From the NCBI GenBank assembly GCA_963791995.1, contig CAWBUQ010000004.1, forward strand, positions 558,001 through 622,000: a stretch of 64,000 nt of DNA, read 5' to 3'. Positions 18,798 through 27,741 of the stretch are shown here, piece by piece. How positions within the stretch are numbered: the first letter of the stretch is position 1; each line of letters starts with the position of its first letter. Under the pieces are notes generated by a model that made no database searches, had not been told where the DNA came from, and worked only from the letters and a program-made list of their open reading frames with translations. The position numbers and the translations under genes were made by a program. The stretch is from Bog-473 sp963791995 (GTDB taxonomy: Bacteria; Actinomycetota; Acidimicrobiia; Acidimicrobiales; RAAP-2).

Positions 18798-19043
18798 ATG
18801 AAGACCGACATCCACCCTGACTACGTAGAGGCCACGGTCCGCTGCTCATGCGGCAACACGTTCACGACGCATTCGACGAAGGCCGATCTCCACGTCGAGC
18901 TGTGCAACGAGTGCCACCCGTTCTTCACCGGCAAGCAGAAGCTGGTCGACTCCGGTGGCCGGGTGGAGCGCTTCCAGCGCCGCTACGGCGAGCGCAAGGG
19001 CCGGGCCAAGGCGAAGCCCGCCCCGTCGCCGGCCGAGGACTGA
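18798..19043 (+). CDS. rpmE: 50S ribosomal protein L31 (zinc-binding form)
   Basis: 81 residues. The start MKTDIHPDYV and the four cysteines (CSCGN and CNECHPFFTGKQK) identify the zinc-containing L31 of the large subunit. A basic C-terminal extension follows (RRYGERKGRAKAKPAPS). Zinc-containing L31 is often replaced by a Cys-free paralogue under zinc starvation; none is seen here. It lies between rho and prfA, as in M. tuberculosis. Confidence 0.95.
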   Translation: MKTDIHPDYVEATVRCSCGNTFTTHSTKADLHVELCNECHPFFTGKQKLVDSGGRVERFQRRYGERKGRAKAKPAPSPAED

Positions 19044-19099
19044 GCCGGTAGGCGGGTGCGCCCGCCACTGCGGGCGACCCGCCGGCCCGAGCACCACCC

Positions 19100-20185
19100 A
19101 TGAGCACGTTCGATGACCGCGTCACCGCGCTCGAGGCCGAGTTCGAGGCAGTCGAGAAGGATCTGTCGGACCCGGCCACCCTGGCCGACCCGGACCGCGT
19201 CCGCGACCTGTCGCGCCGGCACAAGGAGCTCGGCGAGATCGTCCGGACCTGGCGGGACCTGACGGCCGCCCGCGGGGACGTCGCCGCCGGCCGGGAGATG
19301 CTCACCGAGTCCTCCGGCGACGAGCGCGAGCTCATGCGCCAGGAGGTGGACGAGTCCGAGGCCACGGTGCAGACGCTCGAAGAGCGGCTCCAGGAGCTTC
19401 TGTTGCCCAAGGACCCCAACGAGGGCCGCAATGTCATCATGGAGATCCGGGGCGCCGTCGGCGGTGACGAGGCGAACCTGTTCGCCCGGAACCTCTACGA
19501 CATGTACCTGCGGTACGCCGCCATGCAGAAGTGGAAGGTGGAGGTGCTCTCCGAGGACGCCTCGGACAAGGACGGGATCAACGAGGCCGTCTTCCTCGTC
19601 AAGGGGCCCGACGCGTACCTCCGGCTCGAGAACGAGGGTGGCACCCACCGGGTCCAGCGTGTGCCGGTGACCGAGGCCAAGGGACGGATCCACACGTCGA
19701 CGGCGACGGTCACGGTGCTGCCCGAAGCCGAGGAGGTCGACGTCGAGATCGACCCCAACGACCTCAAGATCGACGTGTACCGCTCGACCGGCCCGGGCGG
19801 CCAGTCCGTGAACACCACCGACTCGGCCGTGCGCATCACCCATATCCCGACGGGGACCGTCGTGGCGATGCAGGACGAGAAGAGCCAGATCCAGAACCGG
19901 GCCAAGGCGATGGTCGTCCTGCGCTCGCGGCTGCTCAAGGCCGAGCAGGACCGCCAGGCCGCCGAGATGTCGGCGCAGCGGCGAGGTCAGGTGGGATCCG
20001 GGAGCCGCACCGACAAGATCCGCACCTACAATTTCAAGGAGAACCGGGTCACCGATCACCGGATCAACCTGACCCTCTACAAATTGGACCAGGTGCTCGC
20101 GGGCGACCTCACCGAGCTGACCGACGCGCTGATGGCGGACAAGCGCGGCCGTCAACTCGAGGGCGAGGAGCACGCCGGACCGTGA
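19100..20185 (+). CDS. prfA: Peptide chain release factor 1
   Basis: This 361-residue protein reads UAA/UAG stop codons and triggers peptide release. The GGQ loop is in STGPGGQSVNTTDSA (about residue 233), preceded by the codon-recognition domain and followed by KSQIQNRAKAMVVLRSRL. Start ATG 19100. The stop overlaps the GTG of prmC, whose product methylates the GGQ glutamine, so enzyme and substrate are translationally coupled. Confidence 0.96.
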   Translation: MSTFDDRVTALEAEFEAVEKDLSDPATLADPDRVRDLSRRHKELGEIVRTWRDLTAARGDVAAGREMLTESSGDERELMRQEVDESEATVQTLEERLQELLLPKDPNEGRNVIMEIRGAVGGDEANLFARNLYDMYLRYAAMQKWKVEVLSEDASDKDGINEAVFLVKGPDAYLRLENEGGTHRVQRVPVTEAKGRIHTSTATVTVLPEAEEVDVEIDPNDLKIDVYRSTGPGGQSVNTTDSAVRITHIPTGTVVAMQDEKSQIQNRAKAMVVLRSRLLKAEQDRQAAEMSAQRRGQVGSGSRTDKIRTYNFKENRVTDHRINLTLYKLDQVLAGDLTELTDALMADKRGRQLEGEEHAGP

Positions 20186-21099
20186 CGTCGGTCGACGGCG
20201 TGACGCGAGCTGCGCTCGTCGCCGACCTGGCCGTCGTGGTCGGAGCACCGCACGAGGCTCGTTTCATCGTCGACGAGGCGCTCGGACTCGAGCTCCCGCT
20301 CGGTCACCCCGCGCCACCGACCGGCGCGCTCGATGCCGACGTCGTGACGGCGGCGCGCGTCATGGCCGCCCGGCGCGCGGCAGGTGAGCCGCTGCAGTAC
20401 ATCTTCGGGCATTGGCCCTTTCGCTCGCTCGACCTCCTCGTCGACCCTCGCGTGCTGATCCCACGTCCCGAGACCGAGCAGGTCGTCGAGATCGCGCTCG
20501 CCGAAGCGCGTCGCCTGTTCTCCGAGCCCGGAGCGGGTCAGCTCGTGGTGGTCGACGCCGGCACCGGATCGGGAGCCATCGCGCTGTCGCTGGCCACCGA
20601 GCTCGGGCCGTCAGTGGTGGGGGAGCTCTGGGCGACCGACTCGAGCGCCGGCGCGCTCGCCGTTGCGCGGGCCAATGCCGAACGGGCGCGTGCGGGCCAG
20701 AGCGGTGCCCCGGTGCCGATGGCGCGGGTGGAGCTGGTGGACGGGGACTGGCTCGAACCCCTCCCGCGTCGGCTTCATGGCCGGGTGTCGCTCGTGGTGA
20801 CCAATCCGCCGTACGTGAGTGAGGCCGAGTGGGCGTACCTCGACGCCGAGGTCCGCGCCGAGCCGAGGGAGGCGCTGGTCGCCGGTCCGGCGAGCGACGG
20901 CACGCCGGGGCTGGCCGACGTCGAGGTCGTGCTCGACCAGAGCCTCGCCTGGCTGCAGCGGCCGGGCGCCGTGGTTGCCGAGCTGGCACCGCACCAAGCC
21001 GAGGCTGCCGCCGCGCTGGCGGGGCACCTCGGCTACACAGACGTCCAGGTCATGGCCGACCTGGCCGGCCTGCCGCGCGCGCTCGTCGCCAGGATCTGA
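20182..21099 (+). CDS. prmC: Release factor glutamine methyltransferase (HemK/PrmC)
   Basis: About 305 residues. The N-terminal helical domain includes the YIFGHWPFRSLDLLVDPRVL stretch typical of PrmC. The SAM-binding motif is VVDAGTGSGAIALSLA and the catalytic NPPY is in VVTNPPYVSEAEW. It methylates the Gln of the GGQ motif in release factors. Start GTG 20182, overlapping prfA by four bases. Confidence 0.95.
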   Translation: MTSVDGVTRAALVADLAVVVGAPHEARFIVDEALGLELPLGHPAPPTGALDADVVTAARVMAARRAAGEPLQYIFGHWPFRSLDLLVDPRVLIPRPETEQVVEIALAEARRLFSEPGAGQLVVVDAGTGSGAIALSLATELGPSVVGELWATDSSAGALAVARANAERARAGQSGAPVPMARVELVDGDWLEPLPRRLHGRVSLVVTNPPYVSEAEWAYLDAEVRAEPREALVAGPASDGTPGLADVEVVLDQSLAWLQRPGAVVAELAPHQAEAAAALAGHLGYTDVQVMADLAGLPRALVARI

Positions 21100-21277
21100 G
21101 CGCGCACCAGCGTGCACCCCGGTTGGCATCCACGGGTGCCGTGTCCCCGTGCGGCAGCCTGGTGGTGACGGTGGGAGAGGTGAGTGACTAGAAACGACGT
21201 GATGGCGGACCGAGAAGGAAGAGCGGGGAGCGGCGGGGCCCTTCGACGGCACCGACGAGTCACCGCCCGAGCCACCG

Positions 21278-21907
21278 GTGGTCACCAGTCCCACCGAGGA
21301 GGTGGCGGGCGCCCTCGACGGTGGCGCGGTGATCGCCGTGCCCGGAGTGGGCGGGTATTGCCTCGCCGTGCGTACCGGGTCGTACGAGCGGGAGGAGCGG
21401 CTCGCCGATCTCGTCGCCGACCCCGAAGGGCCCCACTACGCCGTGGGTCACCGCGACGACGTCCGCAACCTCACGTCGGCCTGGAACGACGAGCTCGGCA
21501 AGCTGCTCGAACGCTGTTGGCCCGGCCCGGTCGAGGTCTTTTTGCCGCGGACCGATTCCGGCGGCCCCTATGACGTGGAAGCTGACTCGGGGGCGTGGGC
21601 CGTCACGGTCGGCATGCCCGACGGGCGGGCGCTGCGCAAGCTGTGCCGGGAGCACGGCCCATGGCGCACCGTACCGCTCCGTCTGACCGAGGCACGTGAG
21701 GTCGCCCATGCGTTCGCCGTGGCAGATGTCGCGTTCGTCGTCGACGGCGGACGGCGCGAGGGCGAGCCGCCGACAGTCGTCGACGCCACGGTGTCGCCGG
21801 TGCGCGTCCTGCGGGAAGGCGCGTTGCCGAACAATTTCATCGATGCCACCATGGCCATGGGCAACCGGCGCCGTTTCTTCTCCCGCGCCCGCACCAAGGA
21901 CGACTGA
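21278..21907 (+). CDS. Divergent YrdC/Sua5-like protein
   Basis: 209 residues. Position after prmC is that of Rv1301 (Sua5, threonylcarbamoyl-AMP synthase for tRNA t6A), and the overall pattern fits the YrdC fold (GGAVIAVPGVGGYCLAV, LLERCWPGPVEVFLP, WAVTVGMPDGRALRKLC, PTVVDATVSPVRVLREGA). The catalytic hallmarks are weak: the usual PTxTxYGL is read as PGVGGYCL, and no KxR motif follows. It may be a degenerate paralogue with t6A synthesis carried out elsewhere, or a very divergent enzyme. GTG 21278 is the first usable start after an in-frame stop at 21200; a real start further upstream would need another frame change. Confidence 0.6.
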   Translation: MVTSPTEEVAGALDGGAVIAVPGVGGYCLAVRTGSYEREERLADLVADPEGPHYAVGHRDDVRNLTSAWNDELGKLLERCWPGPVEVFLPRTDSGGPYDVEADSGAWAVTVGMPDGRALRKLCREHGPWRTVPLRLTEAREVAHAFAVADVAFVVDGGRREGEPPTVVDATVSPVRVLREGALPNNFIDATMAMGNRRRFFSRARTKDD

Positions 21908-21934
21908 GCGTCACGGCCGGGTGCACAATGGAGC

Positions 21935-22639
21935 ATGTTCGACCGCTCCGCAGAGCTCTACGACGCGATCTACGACGCACTCGGCAAGGACTACGCGGCT
22001 GAATCGGAGTCGGTGCTGGCGCACATCGGGTCGGTGCGGGGGAGCCCGCCGGCCACGCTCCTCGACGTCGCCTGCGGCACCGGCCGCCATCTCGAGCACT
22101 TCGCCCGCCGGACCTCGTGCGTCGGCCTCGACCTCGAGCCGGGCCTCCTCGACGTCGCCCGCCGGCGCTGCCCTGGCGTCGGGCTCGTCCAGGGCGACAT
22201 GACCGACTTCGAGCTGGGCCGGACCTTCGACGCGGTCACCTGCCTCTTTTCCTCCATCGGGTATGTGCGCACCGTCGAGGACCTCGGGCGCGCCGCGTGC
22301 TGCATGGCCCGCCACGTCGCACCCGGCGGCGTCGTGGTCGTCGAACCCTGGCTGACACCCGATGTCTGGACGAGTGGTCACGTCCAGGTCGTCCAGGCCG
22401 AGGGCGCCGGTTTCACCGCCGTCCGGATGATGCAGTCCTCTCTCGACGGCACTGTCTCGGTGCTCGACGCGGACTACCTCGTCGGGGACAGCGCCGGTGT
22501 GCGGCACCTCACCGAGCGACATCAGCTCGGCCTCTTCACCATGGACGAGTACACCGGGGCTTTCGACGCGGCCGGCCTGACGGTCTCGGTCGATCGCGAG
22601 GGGATGATCGGGCGCGGGCTGATCACCGCCGTGCGCTGA
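21935..22639 (+). CDS. SAM-dependent class I methyltransferase
   Basis: This 234-residue protein begins MFDRSAELYDAIYDALGKDY. It has the class I motifs LLDVACGTGRHLEHFA (SAM-binding), GLDLEPGLLDVARRR (acidic residue for the ribose), VQGDMTDFELGRTFDAVTC and PGGVVVVEPW. The pattern resembles the DesVI/N-dimethyltransferase group acting on amino sugars, but no sugar pathway is nearby, so the substrate is open. It follows the YrdC-like gene on the same strand at a 27-base gap and converges on the TauD-like gene. It is not part of the mycobacterial gene order. Confidence 0.85.
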   Translation: MFDRSAELYDAIYDALGKDYAAESESVLAHIGSVRGSPPATLLDVACGTGRHLEHFARRTSCVGLDLEPGLLDVARRRCPGVGLVQGDMTDFELGRTFDAVTCLFSSIGYVRTVEDLGRAACCMARHVAPGGVVVVEPWLTPDVWTSGHVQVVQAEGAGFTAVRMMQSSLDGTVSVLDADYLVGDSAGVRHLTERHQLGLFTMDEYTGAFDAAGLTVSVDREGMIGRGLITAVR

Positions 22640-22659
22640 GCGGCGCGCCCGTCCTCTGA

Positions 22660-23709
22660 TCAGGAACCCGCTGGAACCCGCTCCACCGCCGGCAGCGAGC
22701 TCACCGAGCGTTTGGCCTCCCAGTGGCGTCGCCCGAGTGCGGCGAAGTGCCCAGGCCGGTCGTCCAGCGCGTAGGTGGCCAGCCACAGCCGCTTGAGGTG
22801 CCGCTTGTAGCCGTGCTCGATGTCGTCTTCGTAGGCCGTGCGGCCGTGGAGCACGTGATAGTTGTTGATGAACTGCATCTCGCCGGGTTGCAAGTCCATG
22901 TAGACGTTGAAGTCGGCGTCGTTCGCCATGGCCGACACGGTGGCGATGGCCTCGCGCGCGGTCTCACTGAGTCGCGGCGCATCAGCGTGTCGTTGCGAGG
23001 CCAGGATGTACTGGGGGATGAAGCGGACGAAGAGCCGTCCGGCGTGCTCGGTGAATGCGGGTACCGAGTAGAAGGCCTGTGCACCGCTCGCCTGTTCCCC
23101 GCGCGTGTCGTAGGGCATCGGCTCATAGAGCGCTGCCGCCAGCTGCGGGTGCTCGCGGACGAGTTGGTTGTGGATCGCGACGGCGTTGGCCACGCAGGAG
23201 AGGCCGCCGGCGCGCGCTGTGCGCAGGCAGAGCAGCCCGACGAGGTCCGAACCGTCGGTGTGGTAGTCGAGGGCGATGCCTCCGAGCTCGTTGCCGCGCA
23301 CGGTCGGGTCGTCGATCGTCTTTCCCTGATCGGTGACGTCGCCGAGCACATGGCCGTGCTTGTTCTGCGCCCAGGGCTCGCCGAGGTGCAGGCCGATGCC
23401 CCAGTAGAGGAGCGTGAGGTCGTCGTCGTCGTAGCGCGCCGTGTCGAGCGCGGCGATGCGGGCGAAACCCCTGCCGTCGAGCAGCGTCTCGACGACGCCG
23501 GCCAGCGTCGTGGCCAGGCGATCCAGCGGGAAGTCGTCGCGGGTGAGCTCGAGAGGATCCGTGCTCTTGGCCTTGGCCGTCGCGAGCGCCCGGTCGAGCT
23601 CGGCGTGATCGGCCGGGCTCAGCTCCACCGTCCACCGTTGCGGGTCGGCGACGTCGGCCGCCCGCCACTCCGCTGCTGCCTCGAGTTCGTGGAGTTCTCT
23701 CGTGGCCAT
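22660..23709 (-). CDS. TauD/TfdA-family 2-oxoglutarate/Fe(II) dioxygenase
   Basis: 349 residues. The iron-binding facial triad is visible: HTD in ALDYHTDGSD and the distal His in NNYHVLHGRTAYED, with the 2-oxoglutarate-binding Arg in the following KRHLKRLWLA segment. The family hydroxylates many small molecules and often releases a product from a sulfonate, ether or amine. It lies 18 bases downstream of the D-aminoacylase-like gene and shares its operator-controlled promoter, so the two probably act on one substrate. The substrate is unknown. Confidence 0.85.
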   Translation of the reverse strand: MATRELHELEAAAEWRAADVADPQRWTVELSPADHAELDRALATAKAKSTDPLELTRDDFPLDRLATTLAGVVETLLDGRGFARIAALDTARYDDDDLTLLYWGIGLHLGEPWAQNKHGHVLGDVTDQGKTIDDPTVRGNELGGIALDYHTDGSDLVGLLCLRTARAGGLSCVANAVAIHNQLVREHPQLAAALYEPMPYDTRGEQASGAQAFYSVPAFTEHAGRLFVRFIPQYILASQRHADAPRLSETAREAIATVSAMANDADFNVYMDLQPGEMQFINNYHVLHGRTAYEDDIEHGYKRHLKRLWLATYALDDRPGHFAALGRRHWEAKRSVSSLPAVERVPAGS

Positions 23710-23727
23710 CTCCGCTCCTCTCCTTGC

Positions 23728-25452
23728 TCAGCGGCCAGCCCGCACCAGGCGGCCCGGCAGGGCGCCCGACGGCTCGCCGTCTCTGTACGTGACCTCGCCC
23801 GCGACCACCGTGGCGCGGTAGCCGCGGGCACGCTGCAGGAGCCGCTTGCCTCCGGCGGGCAGGTCGTAGGCCATCTCCGGCGCCACGCAGGTGAGGTTGT
23901 CGAAGTCGATGACGTTGAGGTCGGCGCGCATGCCCTCTCGCACGACGCCGCGATCGCGCAGGCCGATCGTCTGGGCCGTCGAGCTGGTGAGTTGCTGGAC
24001 CACCGCGCCCACCTCCATCCGGCCGCGGTCCCGGTCCCGGGCCCAGTGCGAGAGGAAGTAGGTCGGGAAGCTGGCGTCCGCGATGAGCCCGACATGCGCA
24101 CCGCCGTCGCCGAGGCCGAAGACCGTGTTGGGATGGGCCAGCATCTCGCCGCATGCGTCGAGATTCCCGTTGGCGTAATTGGAGAAGGGCGTGTAGAGGA
24201 AACGGCGACCGTCGTCCTCTGCGAGCAGGTCCAAGGTCAGCACGGCGGGGTCGACGCCGCGGGAGAGCGCCATGCGCTCGATGGAGCATTCGGGCGCCGG
24301 TTCGTAGTCGGGGATGTCGCCGAGCGGCCAGAGATGCGCGTAGTCGATCGGGCGTCGCCGTCCGCCGCCGCTGTCGTCCTGGGCCAGCTCGGCGAGCAGG
24401 CGTGCCCGGAACGACGGGTCACCCAACGCCTGCGCCTGCTCGGCCACCGGCCGGCCCGCGATCTCACGAAAGGCCACGAGCGGCAGGAAGGGGTGATAGG
24501 AGGACTGCAGGCCGAACAGGACGCCGATCGGGCGCGGGGCCACCTGGGCCCGGATCGGCAGGCCCTCGGCGACCGCCGCCTCGATCCTGACCAGCAGGTC
24601 GCGCCAGGCGTCGGGCTGGCGGTGGCTCTGGGCCAGCGACAACGACAGCGGCACACCGCTGCGCTCCACCATGCCCCGAACGATCTCGAACTCGCTCTCG
24701 GCGTCGGGCCAGAAATCCGAGATGAGCTCGACGACGCCGTGCCCGGCGTCCGCCACGCCACAGGCGATGGCCTCGAGCTCGTCGGCGCGGGCTCGCAGCG
24801 ACGGCGTGGGGTCCCCGCTGGCGGTGCGGTGGTTCAGCGTGCGCGACGTCGAGAACCCGATGGCGCCCGCCCGCATCGCATCGGTCGCCAGGCTGCGCAT
24901 GGCCGCCGCGTCGTCTTCCGTGGCGTCCTCCAGGCGGGCGGCCCGCTCACCCATGACGAAGAGCCGGAGCGCGCCGTGGGGAAGCTGCGCACACAGATCG
25001 ATGTCGTGCGGCCGTTCCTCGACCGCGTCGAGATATTCGCCGAAGGTCTCCCACGTCCAGTCGATTCCTTCGTCGAGGACGGCGCCTGGAATGTCCTCGA
25101 CCCCTTCCATGAGCGAGATCAGCCGGTCGTGCGCGTCGGGACGAACGGGCGCGAACCCCACGCCGCAGTTCCCCATGACCGCGGTGGTCACGCCGTGCCA
25201 GCTCGACGGCGCCATCGCGCTGTCCCATGTCGCCTGGCCGTCGTAGTGGGTGTGGATGTCGACGAAGCCGGGCGTCACGAGGAGTCCGGATGCATCGATC
25301 TCCTCGCGGCCGAGGCCGGAGACGGTGCCGAGGGCCGCGATGGTGCTGCCCGAGACGGCGACGTCGGCCTCGACGGGCCGGCCGCCCAGTCCGTCGGCCA
25401 CGGTGCCGCCGCGGATCACAAGGTCGTAGGCCGCTCGTCCGCTCGCTGCCAT
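23728..25452 (-). CDS. Amidohydrolase of the N-acyl-D-amino-acid deacylase (D-aminoacylase) family
   Basis: 574 residues. The start YDLVIRGGTVADGLGG and GLLVTPGFVDIHTHYDGQ carry the HxH metal motif of amidohydrolases. GVTTAVMGNCGVGFAPVRP and FGLGDGGAHVGLIADASFPT are typical of the D-aminoacylase subgroup, which removes acyl groups from N-acyl-D-amino acids. Many members of this subgroup act on other amides, so the exact substrate is inferred only. A MarR-type operator lies about 40 bases upstream. The gene is followed by the TauD-like dioxygenase in the same operon. Confidence 0.85.
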   Translation of the reverse strand: MAASGRAAYDLVIRGGTVADGLGGRPVEADVAVSGSTIAALGTVSGLGREEIDASGLLVTPGFVDIHTHYDGQATWDSAMAPSSWHGVTTAVMGNCGVGFAPVRPDAHDRLISLMEGVEDIPGAVLDEGIDWTWETFGEYLDAVEERPHDIDLCAQLPHGALRLFVMGERAARLEDATEDDAAAMRSLATDAMRAGAIGFSTSRTLNHRTASGDPTPSLRARADELEAIACGVADAGHGVVELISDFWPDAESEFEIVRGMVERSGVPLSLSLAQSHRQPDAWRDLLVRIEAAVAEGLPIRAQVAPRPIGVLFGLQSSYHPFLPLVAFREIAGRPVAEQAQALGDPSFRARLLAELAQDDSGGGRRRPIDYAHLWPLGDIPDYEPAPECSIERMALSRGVDPAVLTLDLLAEDDGRRFLYTPFSNYANGNLDACGEMLAHPNTVFGLGDGGAHVGLIADASFPTYFLSHWARDRDRGRMEVGAVVQQLTSSTAQTIGLRDRGVVREGMRADLNVIDFDNLTCVAPEMAYDLPAGGKRLLQRARGYRATVVAGEVTYRDGEPSGALPGRLVRAGR

Positions 25453-25490
25453 GGCTGTCCCTCGTTTCCCACCCGTGCGCCGGGGGAAGA

Positions 25491-25510
25491 TAGTTAGATA
25501 GGTCTAACTA
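25491..25510. promoter_or_regulatory. MarR operator candidate upstream of the deacylase operon
   Basis: TAGTTAGA-TAGG-TCTAACTA is a perfect inverted repeat with eight-base arms. It lies between the MarR gene (natural stop at 25554) and the D-aminoacylase start (25452), and overlaps a TATAGT -10-like element on the minus strand. Length and symmetry are typical of MarR-family operators. The local AT-richness stands out from its surroundings. Confidence 0.7.
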
Positions 25511-25553
25511 TATCGCACGGAGAAGGGCCTGGCAAGGGGTCGCAGGTGTGGGC

Positions 25554-26004
25554 TCAGGCGTCGGGTGCGAAGCCGAAGCGCTCCTCGCGGGTGTCGGCGT
25601 GGGCCGCATGCAGGTCCCGAGAGGAAGGCCCTGGTGGCGGCACGATCGACCCCGGGCAACAGCTGCTCCATGCGGTCGGCCAGCTCCTCTTCGAAACGAG
25701 CGAGGCGGGCGCGTCCGGCGGCGGTCAGCTCAATGCGCGTGACCCGCCCGTCGCCGGTCTCGTCATCGGCGTCGGCAACCCATCCCTGTTGGCGCAGGCC
25801 GTTGAGCATGGAGGAGACGGTGGGCTTGGTCACCGCGCCGGCCGCCGCCAGCTCGCCCGCCCGGCGCGAGCCTGCGAGGAGGTACAGGAGCGTCCGGTAC
25901 TGCGCCATGCTCATGTCGCTGCGGCGGGCCACCTGCTCGAACTCGCGGTAGAGCGACACCACGAGGCGTACTCCGGGCACCCGGTCGTCCGTCGCTGCGG
26001 CCAT
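25554..26004 (-). CDS. MarR-family transcriptional regulator (one-base frameshift near the C-terminus)
   Basis: About 150 residues when repaired. It has the MarR winged helix: MSMAQYRTLLYLLAGSRRAGELAAA, then TKPTVSSMLNGLRQQGWV and the wing DDETGDGRVTRIELTAAGRA. As given, the frame changes after the AFLSG segment and reads on to 25504 through the palindrome at 25491-25510. Removing one base from the CCC at 25616-25618 gives AFLSDLHAAHADTREERFGF and a stop at 25554, a typical MarR ending. The shift is therefore probably a sequencing error. The gene sits directly upstream of the deacylase/dioxygenase operon and probably represses it. Confidence 0.82.
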
Positions 26005-26094
26005 GCCGCACGATAGGTCGCCGCCGACGGCATGGTGCCCACCGGGTCAGGTGTGCGTGCTGTGGCGGTGCGGTCGTGTTGCGGTCGCGGTCGC

Positions 26095-27657
26095 TCAGGC
26101 CCGGAGCACGGCGGCGCCGTCGGCGTGGAGCACGGCGGTGTGGCCGATCGGGTCCACGTCGCACCACGCTCCGAGCGCGTCCGGATCGCGGACCGAACCC
26201 CAGGCGCGCGCGCCGTCCTTGGTGCGGCACACGACGATGCCGCGTTCAGGGCTGCCGGCGCGGTCGAAGGTCACCGTGTAGGTCTCGATGCGGACCTCGC
26301 CGGTGGCCCCGGGATCGAGCGTACATGTGGGCAGGGCGTCCACGTCGGGCTGGACGTCTCGCCACGCGAACGGCGTGCCGCCGTGTGCGGGCGGACGCGA
26401 GGCGTAAATGCCGACCGAGTGTTTCGTCGCGTACCACCCCAAACCGGTGACCAGCGCGGCGGATCCCGGTGTTGCCCGGAGTGCCGTGACGGCCTGGGCG
26501 ATGCCGTGCGACGTGTAGTTGTTGCCGGGCCCGCCCCCGAAGGTGAGCCCCCCGGTCAAGGTCAAGGGCCGGTCCGGATCGTCCACGCGCAGTCCGAGCT
26601 CGCCCGCCGCCATCTGCACCACGGCAGGGAAACACGAATAGAGGTCGACGAGTGCAATGTCGTCGATGCCGAGCCCCGCCAGCTCCAGGGCGGCCTGCCC
26701 GGCCAGGCGGATGGCGGGGGAGCGGTGGAGCTCGGCCCGGTCGGAGATGTACCAGTGATCATTGCCGTCGGCCCCCGCCAGCGGGAAGACCCAACGCTCC
26801 TCGGGCACCCCGGCCCGCCTCGCCGCCTCGACCGAGCACACGATGTAGCCCGCACCCTGGTCCACCTGCATGTTGGCGGTGCACAACTTCGGGTACGGGA
26901 AAGAGACCATCCGGTTCTCGGGCGAGGGGGTGACGATCTCGCGCGCGGTGCGCGCGCGGCGGATCCATGCGTAGGGATTGTCTGCGGCCACCTGGCTGAA
27001 GCGCGACCACAGCGTGCCGATGTGCTCGGCGTGCTCCTCGAGTGTCCACCCGTTGGCGGCGCGCAGCGCGTTCTCGAACAGGGGATAGGCGTGCACGGGA
27101 AGCAGCACGCCGCGGTTCATCTCGAGTTCGGTCGCCCCGAGCTTGTCGACGCCGAATTTCACCGGCGCCGGTGCGCCGGCGGGCAGCTCGGCCCATGTCA
27201 GCGGTGCGCTTCCGGGCCGGCGGCGCGAGAGGGCACGGGCGTACATGGCCTCCGCCCCGGTCACCAGCACGACGTCGCGCTCCCCCTTGCTGATGGCCAG
27301 ACAGGCATCGTGCATCAGGGCCTGTGGCGTGTTCCCGCCGACGGCGGAGAGCACGAGCTCGCGCGGCTCGGCTCCCGCGGCGAATCCGAGGCGGCCAGCC
27401 ACCTGCAGGGCGGGGTTGGCCGAGTGCCACCCGAGGGGGACCACGACGCGCAGGCTGTCGGCGCGTCGCAGCAGTGCCGCGCCCGACGGGGCCACGCCGC
27501 CGGCCGGCGCGCCGTCGCAGTCCTCGGCCGCGGCGCCCAGTGCCATGGCCATCAGCGCGACGGGCTCGGGTCGCTCCGCCGGTTCGAGCGGGGCGTCGGC
27601 GGGCGTCATGGCCTGGCCGACGCCGACGACAACCGGTGTGCGCGGGTCGAGGTCCAT
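26095..27657 (-). CDS. Thiolase-like acetyl-CoA acetyltransferase family protein
   Basis: 520 residues. The start MDLDPRTPVVVGVGQ, the MVTGAEA-like VLVTGAEAMYARALSRR, the ALVDLYSCFPAVVQMAAGEL segment and the LTGGLTFGGGPGNNYTSHGI stretch place it in the large SCPx/thiolase-like actinobacterial family with an added C-terminal domain (residues about 410-520). The usual nucleophilic Cys near position 90 is not evident (AVGGNTPQ), as in many of these homologues, so it may act in beta-oxidation in a complex or as a non-classical thiolase. ATG 27657 is the first Met of the family pattern; the open frame runs on antisense to glyA. It diverges from glyA and lies upstream of the MarR gene on the same strand. 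Confidence 0.8.
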   Translation of the reverse strand: MDLDPRTPVVVGVGQAMTPADAPLEPAERPEPVALMAMALGAAAEDCDGAPAGGVAPSGAALLRRADSLRVVVPLGWHSANPALQVAGRLGFAAGAEPRELVLSAVGGNTPQALMHDACLAISKGERDVVLVTGAEAMYARALSRRRPGSAPLTWAELPAGAPAPVKFGVDKLGATELEMNRGVLLPVHAYPLFENALRAANGWTLEEHAEHIGTLWSRFSQVAADNPYAWIRRARTAREIVTPSPENRMVSFPYPKLCTANMQVDQGAGYIVCSVEAARRAGVPEERWVFPLAGADGNDHWYISDRAELHRSPAIRLAGQAALELAGLGIDDIALVDLYSCFPAVVQMAAGELGLRVDDPDRPLTLTGGLTFGGGPGNNYTSHGIAQAVTALRATPGSAALVTGLGWYATKHSVGIYASRPPAHGGTPFAWRDVQPDVDALPTCTLDPGATGEVRIETYTVTFDRAGSPERGIVVCRTKDGARAWGSVRDPDALGAWCDVDPIGHTAVLHADGAAVLRA

Positions 27658-27741
27658 GGGCCGGGCAGCGTACCGGTTGGCGCCCCGGGCCCCACCGGGC
27701 CCGCCGGTAGACTGGGGGCGCATGCGCGCCGGAGGGATCAC

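Noticed and set aside
22723..25497. 924-codon open frame on the plus strand
   Set aside because: It is antisense to the deacylase and TauD genes, both of which have clear catalytic motifs. No family fits the plus-strand product.
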